Source: Bacillota bacterium (lineage in GTDB: Bacteria; Bacillota; Clostridia; Christensenellales; SZUA-584). Taken from it: a stretch of 64,000 nucleotides of DNA. A program made the position numbers and the translations under genes. How positions within the stretch are numbered: the stretch's first letter is position 1; every line of letters starts with the position of its first letter. The notes under the pieces are model-generated. The model was not told the DNA's origin and did no database searches. It saw nothing but the letters and a program-made list of their open reading frames with translations. Positions 17,503-25,798 of the stretch are shown here, one piece after another. Location of the stretch: the NCBI GenBank assembly GCA_023406895.1, contig JAEXTV010000030.1, forward strand, positions 32,241-96,240, in the 5' to 3' direction.

Positions 17503-18438
17503 TTAAACCACTCCTTCCTTGGCAAAATAGCGCCTGTAGATGTCGTCAAGATCGCCGCCGTGCTGCTTCAAATGCAGCAGGGAAAACCCGTTCTTCAACG
17601 CCTCGTCCGCAAGGCGGCTGCGCACGTCCTTTTTGGCCTTAACGATGTACATATCACGGTCGCGCGTGACCCCGCAGACATCCGGAACGCTGCGCAGCAT
17701 TTTCACAAGCGTTTCGTTATCCGGCTTCGCCGCAAACTCGATGGATACGTTATCGCCGCCGATCGTATCATTGAGCGTCGCGATATCGCCGCAGGCCACA
17801 AGGCTGCCTTTCACGAAAATACCGACGCGGTCACAGATTTGCTGAACCTGATATAGCTGGTGAGAAGAAATCAGCACCGTGCGCCCATCCTCGTGGGCAA
17901 GCTCGCTGATCAGATCGAGCAGCTCGTGCATGCCTTCCGGGTCAATACCGAGCGTGGGTTCGTCGAGAATCACCACGCGCGGGTCTTTCATCATCACATC
18001 GGCGATGCCGAGCCGCTGACGCATGCCGCGCGAGTAAGTACGCACCTTTTTATCGGCGGCATAAGCCATGCCGGTACGTTTTAAGAGCATGTCGATGCGT
18101 TGCTCCGTCTCGGCAACGGAGAGGCCGTTCAGTTCACCGACAAAGCGCAGGTTTTCACGGCCCGTCAGGTCGTTGTAAAATGCGACGTTATCGGGCAGAT
18201 AGCCCACAATGCGCTTCACCGCGATGGGATCACGCGTACAGTCGTGCCCGTCAATCACGGCTTTGCCGCCCGAAGGCTCTGTGAGCCCCAACAGCATCAG
18301 AATTGTGGTCGTCTTGCCTGCCCCGTTGGGGCCGAGCAGGCCGAACACCTCGCCTTCTTTAACTTGCAGATTAAGTCGGTCAACGGCGACCATGTTCCCA
18401 TATTTTTTGGTCAGGTTCTCCGTTTTTAAAATGGTCAT
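17503..18438 (-). CDS. ABC-2 type transporter ATP-binding protein
   Basis: ATPase of the exporter, 311 residues. Walker A GPNGAGKTT is near 36-44, the signature is a degenerate YSRGMRQRLGIA near 136-147, Walker B VVILDEPTLGIDP near 155-167, and the C-terminal 90 residues form the extra domain common in NosF/CcmA-type ATPases. It follows the NEW3-protein gene by 2 bp and precedes the permease by 1 bp. NosF-like systems of this layout (surface protein, ATPase, permease) are widespread in Firmicutes; the cargo is unknown. Confidence 0.92.
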   Translation of the reverse strand: MTILKTENLTKKYGNMVAVDRLNLQVKEGEVFGLLGPNGAGKTTTILMLLGLTEPSGGKAVIDGHDCTRDPIAVKRIVGYLPDNVAFYNDLTGRENLRFVGELNGLSVAETEQRIDMLLKRTGMAYAADKKVRTYSRGMRQRLGIADVMMKDPRVVILDEPTLGIDPEGMHELLDLISELAHEDGRTVLISSHQLYQVQQICDRVGIFVKGSLVACGDIATLNDTIGGDNVSIEFAAKPDNETLVKMLRSVPDVCGVTRDRDMYIVKAKKDVRSRLADEALKNGFSLLHLKQHGGDLDDIYRRYFAKEGVV

Positions 18439-18440
18439 GA

Positions 18441-19625
18441 CTATCGTCTCCCGAATTTTCTGAACAGGAATACCAGCCCCGCAATCAGGGCCAGTATGAT
18501 CACAACGCCCACGATGCCCCAGAGCGTGGAGGTTTTGACAGCCACGCGAAAATCAGCCTGGCTGCTCGTTTCGTTTGTGCTGGCCGACATGGAAACAACG
18601 TAATCGCCAGCGATGGCATCCGAAGACGCTTTGATATGCGCGATGACCTGCTTTGTTTCACCGGCCGCGAGCGTGTCGATGGATTTTTCGTCGAATGAGA
18701 CGGCCCAATCATTGGGCGCTGTGGCGGTGAGCACCACGTTGCTTAAATCGGAGCTGCCCGTGTTGGTCAAGCTGAGTGTGATATCGCTGGTTCGTCCCGC
18801 GTAAGCGTCGGCGCTCAGCAGCCCTGTCGGCGTGGACAGCGTCATACTGTAAGTGCCCGTGATGACAACGGTCAGATCGGTTTTGAGCGTTTCATTGGCC
18901 GAAACGGCCGCGCAGGAGATTTTGTATTCGCCTGCCGTCACGTTCTGCGGCGGAATGATGTTCACAGTGAGATTCTGCGTGCTGCCCTTATCAAGGCTGA
19001 GGCTTGCGATCTGTTTGCTCGCAGCCATGATGGATGTTTGCCATCCTTCGGGCGCAGACGCGCTGAGGCTGTACGACTGTGCTTCGGCGCTGTTGTTCAC
19101 AAGATCCACGGGGAAAGCAAAGGTGGCTGTGCTTGCGCCCTGAAGCGTGGGGTATTGAGAGGAAAACTTGCCCTGCGTGATTTCCTGTCCCGTTACGTTG
19201 AGCTCCAACTCAAACGTATCGGTGGCGCCGTTGTCTCCCGTGGCCAGTAGATCAATTTTATACGGCCCTTCGGGTGTATCGGCGGGCACGGAAGCGATGA
19301 AGCTGACACTGACGCTGTCGCTGCCGTTGACATACACACGCGTCACCGGGCTGCTGTTGCCCACAAATTTGCCGGTCCAGCCTTCCGGCATTGACGCAGC
19401 TGATAGCCCGATAGTCTGTGCAGAGGCACTGTCGTTTGCCACCGTAATCGTGAAAGTCACGTCTTTGCCCGCGTTCACCGAAATCCCGGGGAAGGTGGTG
19501 CTGAGACTGATACCGCCGTCCGCGCGTGCCACAGTCGGCACGGCAGTAAATACGAGAGCCGCGATACATGAAACGATGCAAAGAAAAATGGCTGCCTGTT
19601 TGATTTGTTTTGTGAAACGCTGCAT
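18441..19625 (-). CDS. NEW3-domain surface protein with C-terminal membrane anchor
   Basis: Exported protein of 394 residues. A signal peptide (about 1-36, ending ARADG) is followed by three immunoglobulin-like NEW3 repeats (about 40-140, 155-255, 270-365). Each carries the family pattern of a G-rich strand, NDSASAQT/NNSAEAQS/TNTGSSDL and PEGW or PNDW. A final helix (about 372-390) and RKFGRR anchor it. First gene of the five-gene operon, so it is likely the extracellular partner of the ABC exporter. Its ribosome site AAGGAGG lies in the loop of a GCATAG...CTATGC hairpin that includes the start codon. Confidence 0.88.
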   Translation of the reverse strand: MQRFTKQIKQAAIFLCIVSCIAALVFTAVPTVARADGGISLSTTFPGISVNAGKDVTFTITVANDSASAQTIGLSAASMPEGWTGKFVGNSSPVTRVYVNGSDSVSVSFIASVPADTPEGPYKIDLLATGDNGATDTFELELNVTGQEITQGKFSSQYPTLQGASTATFAFPVDLVNNSAEAQSYSLSASAPEGWQTSIMAASKQIASLSLDKGSTQNLTVNIIPPQNVTAGEYKISCAAVSANETLKTDLTVVITGTYSMTLSTPTGLLSADAYAGRTSDITLSLTNTGSSDLSNVVLTATAPNDWAVSFDEKSIDTLAAGETKQVIAHIKASSDAIAGDYVVSMSASTNETSSQADFRVAVKTSTLWGIVGVVIILALIAGLVFLFRKFGRR

Positions 19626-19753
19626 AGCTTAAATAATCCTCCTTTATCTATGCCAAATTTACATAGACTTAGACGATGAGCCCAAATCAAACGCTACATG
19701 AATAATGGGAATAAATTGTTAAAAAATTTTGGATAAAAAATGAAGAGTCAATG

Positions 19754-20218
19754 TTACTTTTGCACAACGGGGACCCACAATTCGCAGTCACCGTTGGTGT
19801 GCCCAGGGTAGTATTCGAAATAACAGCCGTGAGCGTCGTCGGGGACGTACCCCGACTCAGGTATCGCGGTGTAGAAGAATTCCGTCCATGCGTCAACGAG
19901 GTTTGCGCCCGCAGGAACCTTTGTGACGGCGTACTCCGCAGCCGCAATCACCTTTAAAACAGCTCCTTCTGGAACCCGGATGGTTTTATCCACGGAAACA
20001 CCGAGCAAATAGAAAAAGCTTTTATGCCCCAGCGTGTACCATTCAACCCCGAAAAAGCCCGGCTCAGCGCCTTTTAAGCCAAACAGCGTTTTATCCCTGC
20101 CCGAATCAAAAAAGTCGCCGAATAGTTTCTGCAGATCCGCATCGTTGTTATTAAGCGTGGTTTCCACGGCATAGCCGCACACGGCAAACCCGCTCCTGCT
20201 GACGATTTGAACATTCAT
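19754..20218 (-). CDS. GyrI-like/effector-binding domain protein
   Basis: Free-standing effector-binding protein of 154 residues, similar in outline to SOUL/GyrI-like domains that bind small hydrophobic molecules. Visible features are SGFAVCGYAVETTLNN, a SVDKT...VPEGA strand pair and a C-terminal EFFYTAIPESGYVPDDAHGCYFEYYPG-type signature (broken here across residues 110-140), which resembles the E/W-containing end of GyrI-like domains. There is no DNA-binding part. The start at 20218 is preferred over the longer frame because it begins the domain; its ribosome site is weak. Located 60 bp downstream of the TIGR02996 gene. Confidence 0.7.
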   Translation of the reverse strand: MNVQIVSRSGFAVCGYAVETTLNNNDADLQKLFGDFFDSGRDKTLFGLKGAEPGFFGVEWYTLGHKSFFYLLGVSVDKTIRVPEGAVLKVIAAAEYAVTKVPAGANLVDAWTEFFYTAIPESGYVPDDAHGCYFEYYPGHTNGDCELWVPVVQK

Positions 20219-20242
20219 CTTCTTTCGCTCTTTTCGCCGATA

Positions 20243-20268
20243 TAATAAAAGGGGGGTACTCCCCCCCC
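20243..20268 (-). terminator. Terminator after the TIGR02996 gene
   Basis: On the minus strand six G, loop AGTA, six C, followed by TTTTATTATAT. It falls between two same-strand genes, so the downstream effector-binding gene is probably expressed from read-through or its own promoter. Confidence 0.65.
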
Positions 20269-20277
20269 ACACATATC

Positions 20278-21162
20278 TTATGTTGTGCGCGAGACGCGAA
20301 GGTCCGGCCTCAGCGTTTTGAGCTTTTTGATGGCTGCGTCGGTGACCGCGGTCGCTTTCACAAGATCGAGCTTCTTCAAATGCTTCAGCGACGCGAAACG
20401 CAGCACATCATCGTCCGTGGGTTTAAGCCCGATAGACTCATTCCATTCCGCTTCGAGCATCAGCTCATAAAGGTTATCAAGAAGCAGGATTTGATCCATA
20501 AGCGCTGCCCATCGTTCCCGGCTTAAAAAACGAATATCCATTTTAAGGCGCCGCAGCCTTTTGACCTCTCCCAATTTCAGCACGGTTTTGGATTGTGAGA
20601 GCGTCTCGCTGAAAAACGATACGCCGCAAAGCTGCGGCAGCTTAAAGATGGTTTGAAGGCCATCGTCCGAGATATTCGGTGCGGGCTTCACCCAAAGCGG
20701 AATATCGCTGACGGGAGACCGCCACCTCTTTACGTATTTTCCGAGAGAACCGTCGTCGAAGCGCATGTCCATACGCAGCAGCCAGCCCGAATCATACGCT
20801 TTGCCGAGCCATTTTTGGCTGCCGACGGTTTTTATGGCCTTTGGCGTGCAGGCAAAGGTTCCTTTGCCTTCCGCAAACGAAACGGTGTACATCCCCAGAT
20901 CACCAAAAAGGCTCATGGCGGTTGCGGCACCCATATCATCCCAAAACGCCGGTCTGCAGTGCATCCACGCGCTGCGGCGTTTGATAATCGCCTGTTCATA
21001 TTCAGGGCTGTTAAACGGATACCGTTTGGTGATCACACATGCGCGAATAAATTCCGCACGGTCGCCCTGTCCGTTTGCCTCGTACCAGTCGGCAAGAGAC
21101 AATCGAAGCGCATCATTATCGTAGTCATCCCGAATGGCTGCAATCAATTCCTGCTCAGTCAT
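20278..21162 (-). CDS. TIGR02996 repeat-companion protein with LRR-like C-terminus
   Basis: Protein of 294 residues. The N-terminal 45 residues fit the TIGR02996 domain: ELIAAIRDDYDNDALRLSLADWYEANGQGDRAEFIR. This domain is best known from Planctomycetes and Myxobacteria, often ahead of leucine-rich repeats. The C-terminus here also shows LRR-like periodicity (FASLKHLKKLDLVKATAVTDAAIKKLKTLRPDL). Function is unknown even in the source groups; protein interaction is likely. A terminator follows the stop. Its presence in a clostridial setting hints at transfer. Confidence 0.8.
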   Translation of the reverse strand: MTEQELIAAIRDDYDNDALRLSLADWYEANGQGDRAEFIRACVITKRYPFNSPEYEQAIIKRRSAWMHCRPAFWDDMGAATAMSLFGDLGMYTVSFAEGKGTFACTPKAIKTVGSQKWLGKAYDSGWLLRMDMRFDDGSLGKYVKRWRSPVSDIPLWVKPAPNISDDGLQTIFKLPQLCGVSFFSETLSQSKTVLKLGEVKRLRRLKMDIRFLSRERWAALMDQILLLDNLYELMLEAEWNESIGLKPTDDDVLRFASLKHLKKLDLVKATAVTDAAIKKLKTLRPDLRVSRTT

Positions 21163-21257
21163 TTAAGCCCCCTAAGATAAAAATCATATAAGACAGACTG
21201 CGGACGCATCATATTTTTTGCTTTTATTTTCCTAAATGAACCAATGCGTCAGATAAA

Positions 21258-21280
21258 TAATGCCGTTTTTAACGGCAGAT
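21258..21280 (-). terminator. Weak terminator of the CAT-like gene
   Basis: Stem GCCGTT / AACGGC (21262-21276) with an ATTATTTAT tail on the minus strand. The 280 bp between the CAT-like gene and the TIGR02996 gene hold nothing else I recognise. Confidence 0.4.
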
Positions 21281-21443
21281 TTCATACTATTCGACATGAA
21301 TGTTCAAAAGTCCTTGGATTTTGTAAAAAACGAAAAGAAATCAAACAAATATGATATTTTAACATAAATTCCTGCTGTAATAACTCAAAATAATGCATAC
21401 TGGCTGCGCAAAATAAGGAAAGAAGATGTTTTTGACTATTCAT

Positions 21444-22067
21444 TTATTCATCAAGAAGCTGCTGGAGACAATCATAGTAGCGTCCCATATGAATGCCGTC
21501 CACAAACGAATGGTGTGCCTGCACGGAAAACGGCAGCAGCATTTTTCCGCCGTCCATGAAATATTTGCCCCATGCAAGGCGCGGCACCGAATCGTTCTTG
21601 TTGAATGAGATGGTATGCGAAAGATTGGTGAACGAGACCCACGGAATGCAGGTGATATAAATCAAATCATCGCGGCCCTCCACATCCTCACGAACAAAAT
21701 ACGCGGCCTGCTTTTCGGATCTTTCTTTGGCGTTACGCACAAAGTCTTCAATATTATCCGTCATATCCACCGTGACCATTTTAAAAAGCTCTGAGCCTGC
21801 GGACATATCCGTGAATGAAGGGTGGATGGTATCGTGCAGCACCACGTTATCGCCCTGAATGCGGTAGCGAAACGCCTCCACCTGATTGATGGCGTAAGTT
21901 GCGGCATAGATCATCGCATAATAAAACGGGATATCTCTTTGCTTCATGGCCGAGAGAAAACGCGTGATATCCACGTTGGCGCAAATCAGGTATTGCGGAT
22001 AATCCATGCGACGGAAAAACTGATAATGCGTCGCGCGCTCCCATGTATCGAGATTGATGATTTTCAT
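21444..22067 (-). CDS. Chloramphenicol acetyltransferase-like protein
   Basis: CAT-fold acyltransferase, 207 residues, trimeric in the family. The catalytic motif HHSFVDGIH is near 187-195, with the essential second His and the Asp present. The N-terminal residues DTWERATHYQFFRRMDYP match the CAT family opening. Whether it acetylates chloramphenicol is open: many clostridial homologues are of unknown substrate, and the usual chloramphenicol-pocket residues cannot be judged by eye. Divergently transcribed from metG. Confidence 0.85.
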   Translation of the reverse strand: MKIINLDTWERATHYQFFRRMDYPQYLICANVDITRFLSAMKQRDIPFYYAMIYAATYAINQVEAFRYRIQGDNVVLHDTIHPSFTDMSAGSELFKMVTVDMTDNIEDFVRNAKERSEKQAAYFVREDVEGRDDLIYITCIPWVSFTNLSHTISFNKNDSVPRLAWGKYFMDGGKMLLPFSVQAHHSFVDGIHMGRYYDCLQQLLDE

Positions 22068-22148
22068 TGGGAAGCCTACGAGTATGCCTTATTTTACTAC
22101 ATAAGAGAAGAAAACGAAAGAGGTCACTTCATTTTCCCACCCCTTCAC

Positions 22149-22177
22149 TTGACAAAACTACCGCCTAAAACTATCCT
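22149..22177 (+). promoter_or_regulatory. Promoter of the metG operon
   Basis: TTGACA (22149-22154) and TATCCT (22172-22177), 17 bp apart, give a short leader of about 35 nt before metG. There is no room for a T-box or SAM riboswitch. Confidence 0.65.
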
Positions 22178-22217
22178 TAATAAATAATAAAAAGACGAAA
22201 AATCGCAGGAGAGCTTT

Positions 22218-24170
22218 ATGAAAAAGTATTACATCACGACGCCCATCTACTACCCGAGCGACAAGCTGCACATCGGGCATTCCTATACCACCGTCGCGGC
22301 GGACGCACTCGCGCGCTTCAAACGCCAAACCGGGTACGACGTTATGTTCTTAACGGGCACCGACGAGCACGGCCAGAAGATTGAGCGCGTGGCGAAAAAC
22401 GCGGGTATGGAGCCCAAGGAATATGTGGACGGCATCGTGGACGGCATTCAAAAGCTCTGGAAGCTCATGGACATCAGCCACGACGATTTTATACGCACCA
22501 CGGACGAGCGGCACGTGGCAACCGTCCAGAAGATTTTCAAAAAGCTCTATGATCAGGGCGATATTTATAAAGGCCATTATGAGGGCTGGTACTGCACGCC
22601 GTGCGAGGCCTACTGGCTCGAGCGGCAGCTTGTGGACGGCAAATGCCCGGACTGCGGCCGCCCCGTTGAGCTTGCGAAGGAAGAAGCGTACTTCTTCAAT
22701 ATGAGCAAGTATGCCGACCGTCTGATACAGTATATCAACGATCATCCCGAGTTCATACAGCCCGAAAGCCGCCGCAATGAGATGCTCAACAACTTCCTGC
22801 TGCCGGGCCTTGAAGACCTTTGCGTGTCGCGCACATCGTTCAAGTGGGGCATTCCGGTCGATTTTGACCCGAATCATGTGGTGTATGTGTGGATCGACGC
22901 GCTCTCAAATTATATTTCGGCGCTCGGATACCTTTCGGGCGATGATACATTGTTTAATAAATTCTGGCCCGCGGATGTGCATCTTGTCGGCAAGGAGATC
23001 ATGCGGTTCCATACGATCATATGGCCGATTCTGCTGATGGCGCTGGGTCTGCCGATACCCAAGCAGGTGTACGGCCACGGCTGGCTCATGCTCGAGGGCG
23101 GCAAGATGAGCAAATCGAAGGGTAACGTGGTGGACCCCGTGAAGCTGATCGACCGCTATGGCGTGGATGCCGTGCGCTATTTTCTGCTGCGCGAGGTGCC
23201 TTTTGGCTCCGACGGGCTTTATTCGAGCGAAGCGCTCTTGACGCGCACCAACAGCGACCTTGCGAACGACCTTGGCAACCTGGTCTCGCGCACAGCCGCG
23301 ATGATCGTCAAATACTTCGGTGGCGTGATACCGTCCGAATACGAAGCGACCGAGTTTGACGCCGATATCAGGGCACAGGGGTCGGCGCTGCATACGCAGG
23401 TGGAGCGGCACATGGACGAACTGCGCCTGCCCGAAGCGCTGATGGACATCTGGGGCTATATCGGCGCGCTCAATAAATACATCGATTTAACCGCGCCGTG
23501 GGTGCTCGCCAAGGATGAAGCGAACAAGGGCCAGCTCGCGAGCGTGATGATTCACCTCGCGGAAGGGCTGCGCATCGTTTCGGTGTTGCTAATCCCGTTC
23601 CTCACGGACACCGCGAAACGCATACAGGATATTCTCGGCGTCAACGACGATGCGCTCGTGACATGGGAGAGCATCGCCGAATTCGGGCCCAAGGTTTTGG
23701 GCCTCCATGTGACGCAGACCGCGCCGCTGTTCCCGCGCATCGACATCAAAAAAGAGCTCGAAGCGCTCGAGGAGATTGCGGATAACCGCACGCTGCAAAA
23801 GCAAAAGAAGCTGCCCGCCAAGGAGCAAAAGGACGAAGCGCCCGCGGGTATCATCACCTACGACGATTTCAAAAAGGTGCAGCTCAAGCTCGGCCTCGTG
23901 AAGCAGGCAGAAACCATAGAGGGCAGCGACAAGCTCTTAAAGCTGCAGGTGGAAATCGGCAGCGAAACACGCCAGATCGTTTCGGGCATCCGCAAATGGT
24001 ACAGCCCGGAGCAGATCACCGGTAAGACTGTGGTGGTGGTTGCGAACTTAAAGCCCGCCAAGCTGTTCGGCGTGGAATCGCAGGGCATGCTGCTCGCCGC
24101 GGAGCAGGACGGCGACCTGAAGCTCGTTACGATCGACGGCAGCCTGCCGAGCGGTGCGGGCGTTTCGTGA
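22218..24170 (+). CDS. metG: Methionine--tRNA ligase
   Basis: Class I aminoacyl-tRNA synthetase charging tRNA-Met, 650 residues. HIGH is at 18-21 and KMSKS at 296-300. A zinc knuckle with C126/C129 and C143/C146 lies in the connective peptide. An extra C-terminal EMAP/Arc1p-like tRNA-binding domain occupies about 545-650. This matches the long dimeric form common in Firmicutes. AGGAGAG precedes the ATG. The stop overlaps the tatD start (TGATG), so the two are coupled, as in Bacillus (metS-yabD). Confidence 0.97.
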   Translation: MKKYYITTPIYYPSDKLHIGHSYTTVAADALARFKRQTGYDVMFLTGTDEHGQKIERVAKNAGMEPKEYVDGIVDGIQKLWKLMDISHDDFIRTTDERHVATVQKIFKKLYDQGDIYKGHYEGWYCTPCEAYWLERQLVDGKCPDCGRPVELAKEEAYFFNMSKYADRLIQYINDHPEFIQPESRRNEMLNNFLLPGLEDLCVSRTSFKWGIPVDFDPNHVVYVWIDALSNYISALGYLSGDDTLFNKFWPADVHLVGKEIMRFHTIIWPILLMALGLPIPKQVYGHGWLMLEGGKMSKSKGNVVDPVKLIDRYGVDAVRYFLLREVPFGSDGLYSSEALLTRTNSDLANDLGNLVSRTAAMIVKYFGGVIPSEYEATEFDADIRAQGSALHTQVERHMDELRLPEALMDIWGYIGALNKYIDLTAPWVLAKDEANKGQLASVMIHLAEGLRIVSVLLIPFLTDTAKRIQDILGVNDDALVTWESIAEFGPKVLGLHVTQTAPLFPRIDIKKELEALEEIADNRTLQKQKKLPAKEQKDEAPAGIITYDDFKKVQLKLGLVKQAETIEGSDKLLKLQVEIGSETRQIVSGIRKWYSPEQITGKTVVVVANLKPAKLFGVESQGMLLAAEQDGDLKLVTIDGSLPSGAGVS

Positions 24171-24931
24171 TGGCGCTTTTTGATACGCACGCGCACCTGC
24201 TGAGCGAGCAATTTGACGAAGACAGAGCGGCACTCATTGAGCGGCTGCCTTCGCTCGGCATCGCGGGGCTCATCGAAATCGGCACAACGATGGACGACAG
24301 CCGGGCTGCGGCTCAGCTCGCTGCGGATGTGGATTATATCTACGCGGCGGTCGGTGTGCATCCGCATGAGGCAAAGGACGCGCCAAAAGATACTATTGAA
24401 CAGCTCGCGATGCTCGCGGCAAGCCCTAAGGTGGTGGCTGTCGGCGAGATTGGCCTTGACTACCATTACGACTTATCTCCGAGAAACGTGCAGCAAGATT
24501 TGTTCTCGGCGCAGCTCGCGCTTGCAAAGCGCCTTGGTTTGCCCGTGGCCATCCACATGCGCGAGGCCACGCAGGATACGCTTGCGATACTGCGAGAGCA
24601 TCCGGGGCTGACGGGCGTGATGCACTGCTATTCGGGCAGCCCCGAAACCGCGGAGATTCTTGTGGACATGGGGCTTTGCGTGTCGTTTACGGGTTCGGTC
24701 ACGTTCAAAAACGCGCGAACGACGGTGGAAGCTGCCGCTGTGGTGCCGCTGAATCGCATCATGGCCGAGACGGACTGCCCATATCTCTCGCCAGAGCCGG
24801 TGCGCGGACGCCGCAACGATCCGTCGAACGTGCGTCATGTGCTGCAAAAACTCGCGGACATCAAAGGCATACCGTTTGACGATATGTGCCGCATCAACAT
24901 AGAAAACGCAAAAGGACTGTATCATATATAA
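24170..24931 (+). CDS. TatD family metal-dependent hydrolase/DNase
   Basis: TIM-barrel metallohydrolase of 253 residues. Metal ligands are visible in FDTHAHL (4-10), in GEIGLDYHYD (about 90-99), in the HMREA segment near 128 and in AETDCPYLSPEP near 200-211. TatD proteins show 3'-5' exonuclease activity in other bacteria. Of the two overlapping starts, the ATG at 24170 shares its A with the metG stop and is preferred. It shares a 1-bp overlap (TAATG) with the next gene. Confidence 0.94.
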   Translation: MALFDTHAHLLSEQFDEDRAALIERLPSLGIAGLIEIGTTMDDSRAAAQLAADVDYIYAAVGVHPHEAKDAPKDTIEQLAMLAASPKVVAVGEIGLDYHYDLSPRNVQQDLFSAQLALAKRLGLPVAIHMREATQDTLAILREHPGLTGVMHCYSGSPETAEILVDMGLCVSFTGSVTFKNARTTVEAAAVVPLNRIMAETDCPYLSPEPVRGRRNDPSNVRHVLQKLADIKGIPFDDMCRINIENAKGLYHI

Positions 24932-25524
24932 TGAGTGACACGCTTATATACCGCATCGGCGGTGCTGTTTACATCAACCTGACCAACAAGTGCACAAACC
25001 GCTGCACATTTTGCCTGCGCGAAACAAACGACGGCGTGGACGGCTATCATCTGTGGCTCAAGAAGGATCCCGAGGCGGCTGAGGTTATCGCGGCGCTTGA
25101 GCAGGAAAATGATGTGAGCGAGACTGTTTTCTGCGGCTTCGGAGAAAGCACCATGCGCCTGGAGACGCTGCTTGAGGTGGCGCGCTATTTGAAGACGCGC
25201 GGCAGCCATGTGCGGCTGGATACCAATGGACAGGGCAGCGCGTACGCGGGGCGCAATATCGCGCCGGAGCTCAAAGGACTTGTGGACACCGTGTCCATCA
25301 GTCTCAACGCGTCGGACGCGGAAAAGTACGACGCGATTTGCCAAAGCATATACGGTGAAGAGGGCTTTGATCACATGCTCGCATTCGCGAAAAGCTGCAT
25401 CCGGGAGGGCATTGAGACGGTGCTCTCAGTGGTGGATGTGATCGGCGCTGAGGAGATTGCGAAGTGCCAAAAAATTGCGGATGATGTCGGCGCGCGGCTG
25501 CGTGTGAGGCACTATATCGAGTAG
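24931..25524 (+). CDS. TatD-associated radical SAM protein
   Basis: Radical SAM enzyme of 197 residues with CTNRCTFC at 21-28 (C21-x3-C25-x2-C28) as the 4Fe-4S ligands, and GFGEST near 67-72 as a glycine-rich SAM site. It belongs to the small family found fused to or next to TatD nucleases. Its reaction is unknown. The start overlaps the tatD stop by one base, so the proteins are probably made in equal amounts and act together. No extra cluster-binding (SPASM) cysteines are seen. Confidence 0.9.
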   Translation: MSDTLIYRIGGAVYINLTNKCTNRCTFCLRETNDGVDGYHLWLKKDPEAAEVIAALEQENDVSETVFCGFGESTMRLETLLEVARYLKTRGSHVRLDTNGQGSAYAGRNIAPELKGLVDTVSISLNASDAEKYDAICQSIYGEEGFDHMLAFAKSCIREGIETVLSVVDVIGAEEIAKCQKIADDVGARLRVRHYIE

Positions 25525-25560
25525 GACAACCATAAATATTAAAACGACCGGTATTAAGAA

Positions 25561-25595
25561 AAGGCGCATTTGAAACGAAAAATGCGCCTTTATTA
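25561..25595 (+). terminator. Terminator of the metG-tatD operon
   Basis: Stem AAGGCGCATT / AATGCGCCTT with a 10-nt loop, followed by TATTATTT. Confidence 0.8.
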
Positions 25596-25646
25596 TTTCA
25601 AGGCAAATAATACAAACATTTTCCCAAATTCAAGGGAGTTTCTTGT

Positions 25647-25676
25647 TTGACGCCTATATATGGTGTTTATTATAAT
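25647..25676 (+). promoter_or_regulatory. Promoter of nrdDG
   Basis: TTGACG (25647-25652) and TATAAT (25671-25676), 18 bp apart, about 120 bp before the nrdD start. I could not find a convincing NrdR box pair in it. Confidence 0.6.
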
Positions 25677-25798
25677 AAGCGTATACAACAATTTGGAACA
25701 CTGAATTTACCGTGACATCGTTGTTTCCTCAGATAATAAGCTTTGGCATTGCCAAATTCACACCATATAATCATACTAAAAAGAATAAGGGGGCAAGT

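Noticed and set aside
22068..22217. T-box or SAM riboswitch before metG
   Set aside because: A consensus promoter leaves a leader of only about 35 nt.
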